In this document: piece by piece, positions 6,827 through 6,932 of the stretch
How positions within the stretch are numbered: the first letter of the stretch is position 1
How the letters are laid out: each line of letters begins with the position of its first letter
DNA from: Kiritimatiellia bacterium
GTDB lineage: Bacteria; Verrucomicrobiota; Kiritimatiellia; UBA8416; JAIOPI01
Direction of reading: 5' to 3'
NCBI GenBank assembly: GCA_028822745.1
Contig: JAPKCZ010000100.1
Coordinates: forward strand, 1 to 6,932
DNA: 6,932 bases
Notes under the pieces: generated by a model
Database searches by the model: none
What the model was told of the DNA's origin: nothing
Seen by the model: only the letters and a program-made list of their open reading frames with translations
Translations under genes and position numbers: made by a program

Positions 6827-6932
6827 CTACTCGAACTTGAAAACCGTCGTGTCATCGAGTTCTGACGAGAGCGTCGTAAAGCTTGCCGTGCTGCCCCAGG
6901 TCTCGGCGACCGAGTTGCTGGCGAAGTAGCGA
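6827..6932 (-). CDS. C-terminal end of a probable secreted protein (partial)
   Basis: The last 34 codons of a gene that enters from the right edge end at TAG 6827-6829. The peptide includes YFASNSVAETWGSTASFTTL and ends in DDTTVFKFE. The pattern A-x-N-x-x-A-x-x-W-x-x-x-x-x-F-T-T resembles the final strands of the fibronectin-III-like repeats seen in large secreted proteins of PVC bacteria. This is a resemblance only: too little is present to name a family. A candidate terminator follows the stop, so the interrupted hydrolase would have been a separate downstream unit or a weakly coupled one. Confidence 0.5.
   Translation of the reverse strand, partial: RYFASNSVAETWGSTASFTTLSSELDDTTVFKFE

Noticed and set aside
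1..6932. CRISPR array, tRNA or rRNA
   Set aside because: No regularly spaced direct repeats, cloverleaf or conserved rRNA segments were seen on either strand.

Overview
The window looks like an accessory stretch of a PVC-group chromosome, most likely Kiritimatiellota, Lentisphaerota or Planctomycetota. This is inferred from gene content: an exported-type sulfatase, a polysaccharide-lyase-like fragment, a secreted alpha/beta hydrolase of a type I associate with these phyla, a thioredoxin-like DUF255 protein and a REP-associated-type tyrosine transposase. No marker gene is present, so the phylum is not proven.

Layout from left to right. 66-1598 (+) is an intact formylglycine-type sulfatase. 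1599-1909 is a convergent intergenic gap filled mostly by a palindromic repeat of about 174 bp (1711-1884). 1910-4072 (-) is a complete DUF255/YyaL/SPATA20-type protein with a signal peptide. 4115-4360 is its upstream region. 4408-5151 (+) is a fragment that resembles the C-terminal half of a heparinase II/III-like protein. It abuts, tail to tail, a 3'-truncated alpha/beta hydrolase (5085-5584, -). 5585-6699 is a complete insertion element with 32-bp terminal inverted repeats and one Y1 (HUH) transposase. 6827-6932 (-) is the C-terminal end of a probable secreted protein that runs off the window, followed by a weak terminator.

The most striking observation is the exact relation between the element and the hydrolase. 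The element lies inside codon 2 of the hydrolase gene. Joining the bases outside the two inverted repeats, minus one duplicated G, restores ATG-CGG-CAT-ACG and a clean signal peptide. The net insertion is 1116 bp, a multiple of three. The transposase frame is therefore open from the hydrolase's own ATG, and a single TGA separates the transposase from the hydrolase remnant. The hydrolase is also cut at its 3' end, where it meets the lyase-like fragment, so this locus has suffered at least two rearrangements.

The sulfatase and the lyase-like fragment fit the breakdown of sulfated polysaccharide. The intact genes are in separate transcription units and no operon is visible.
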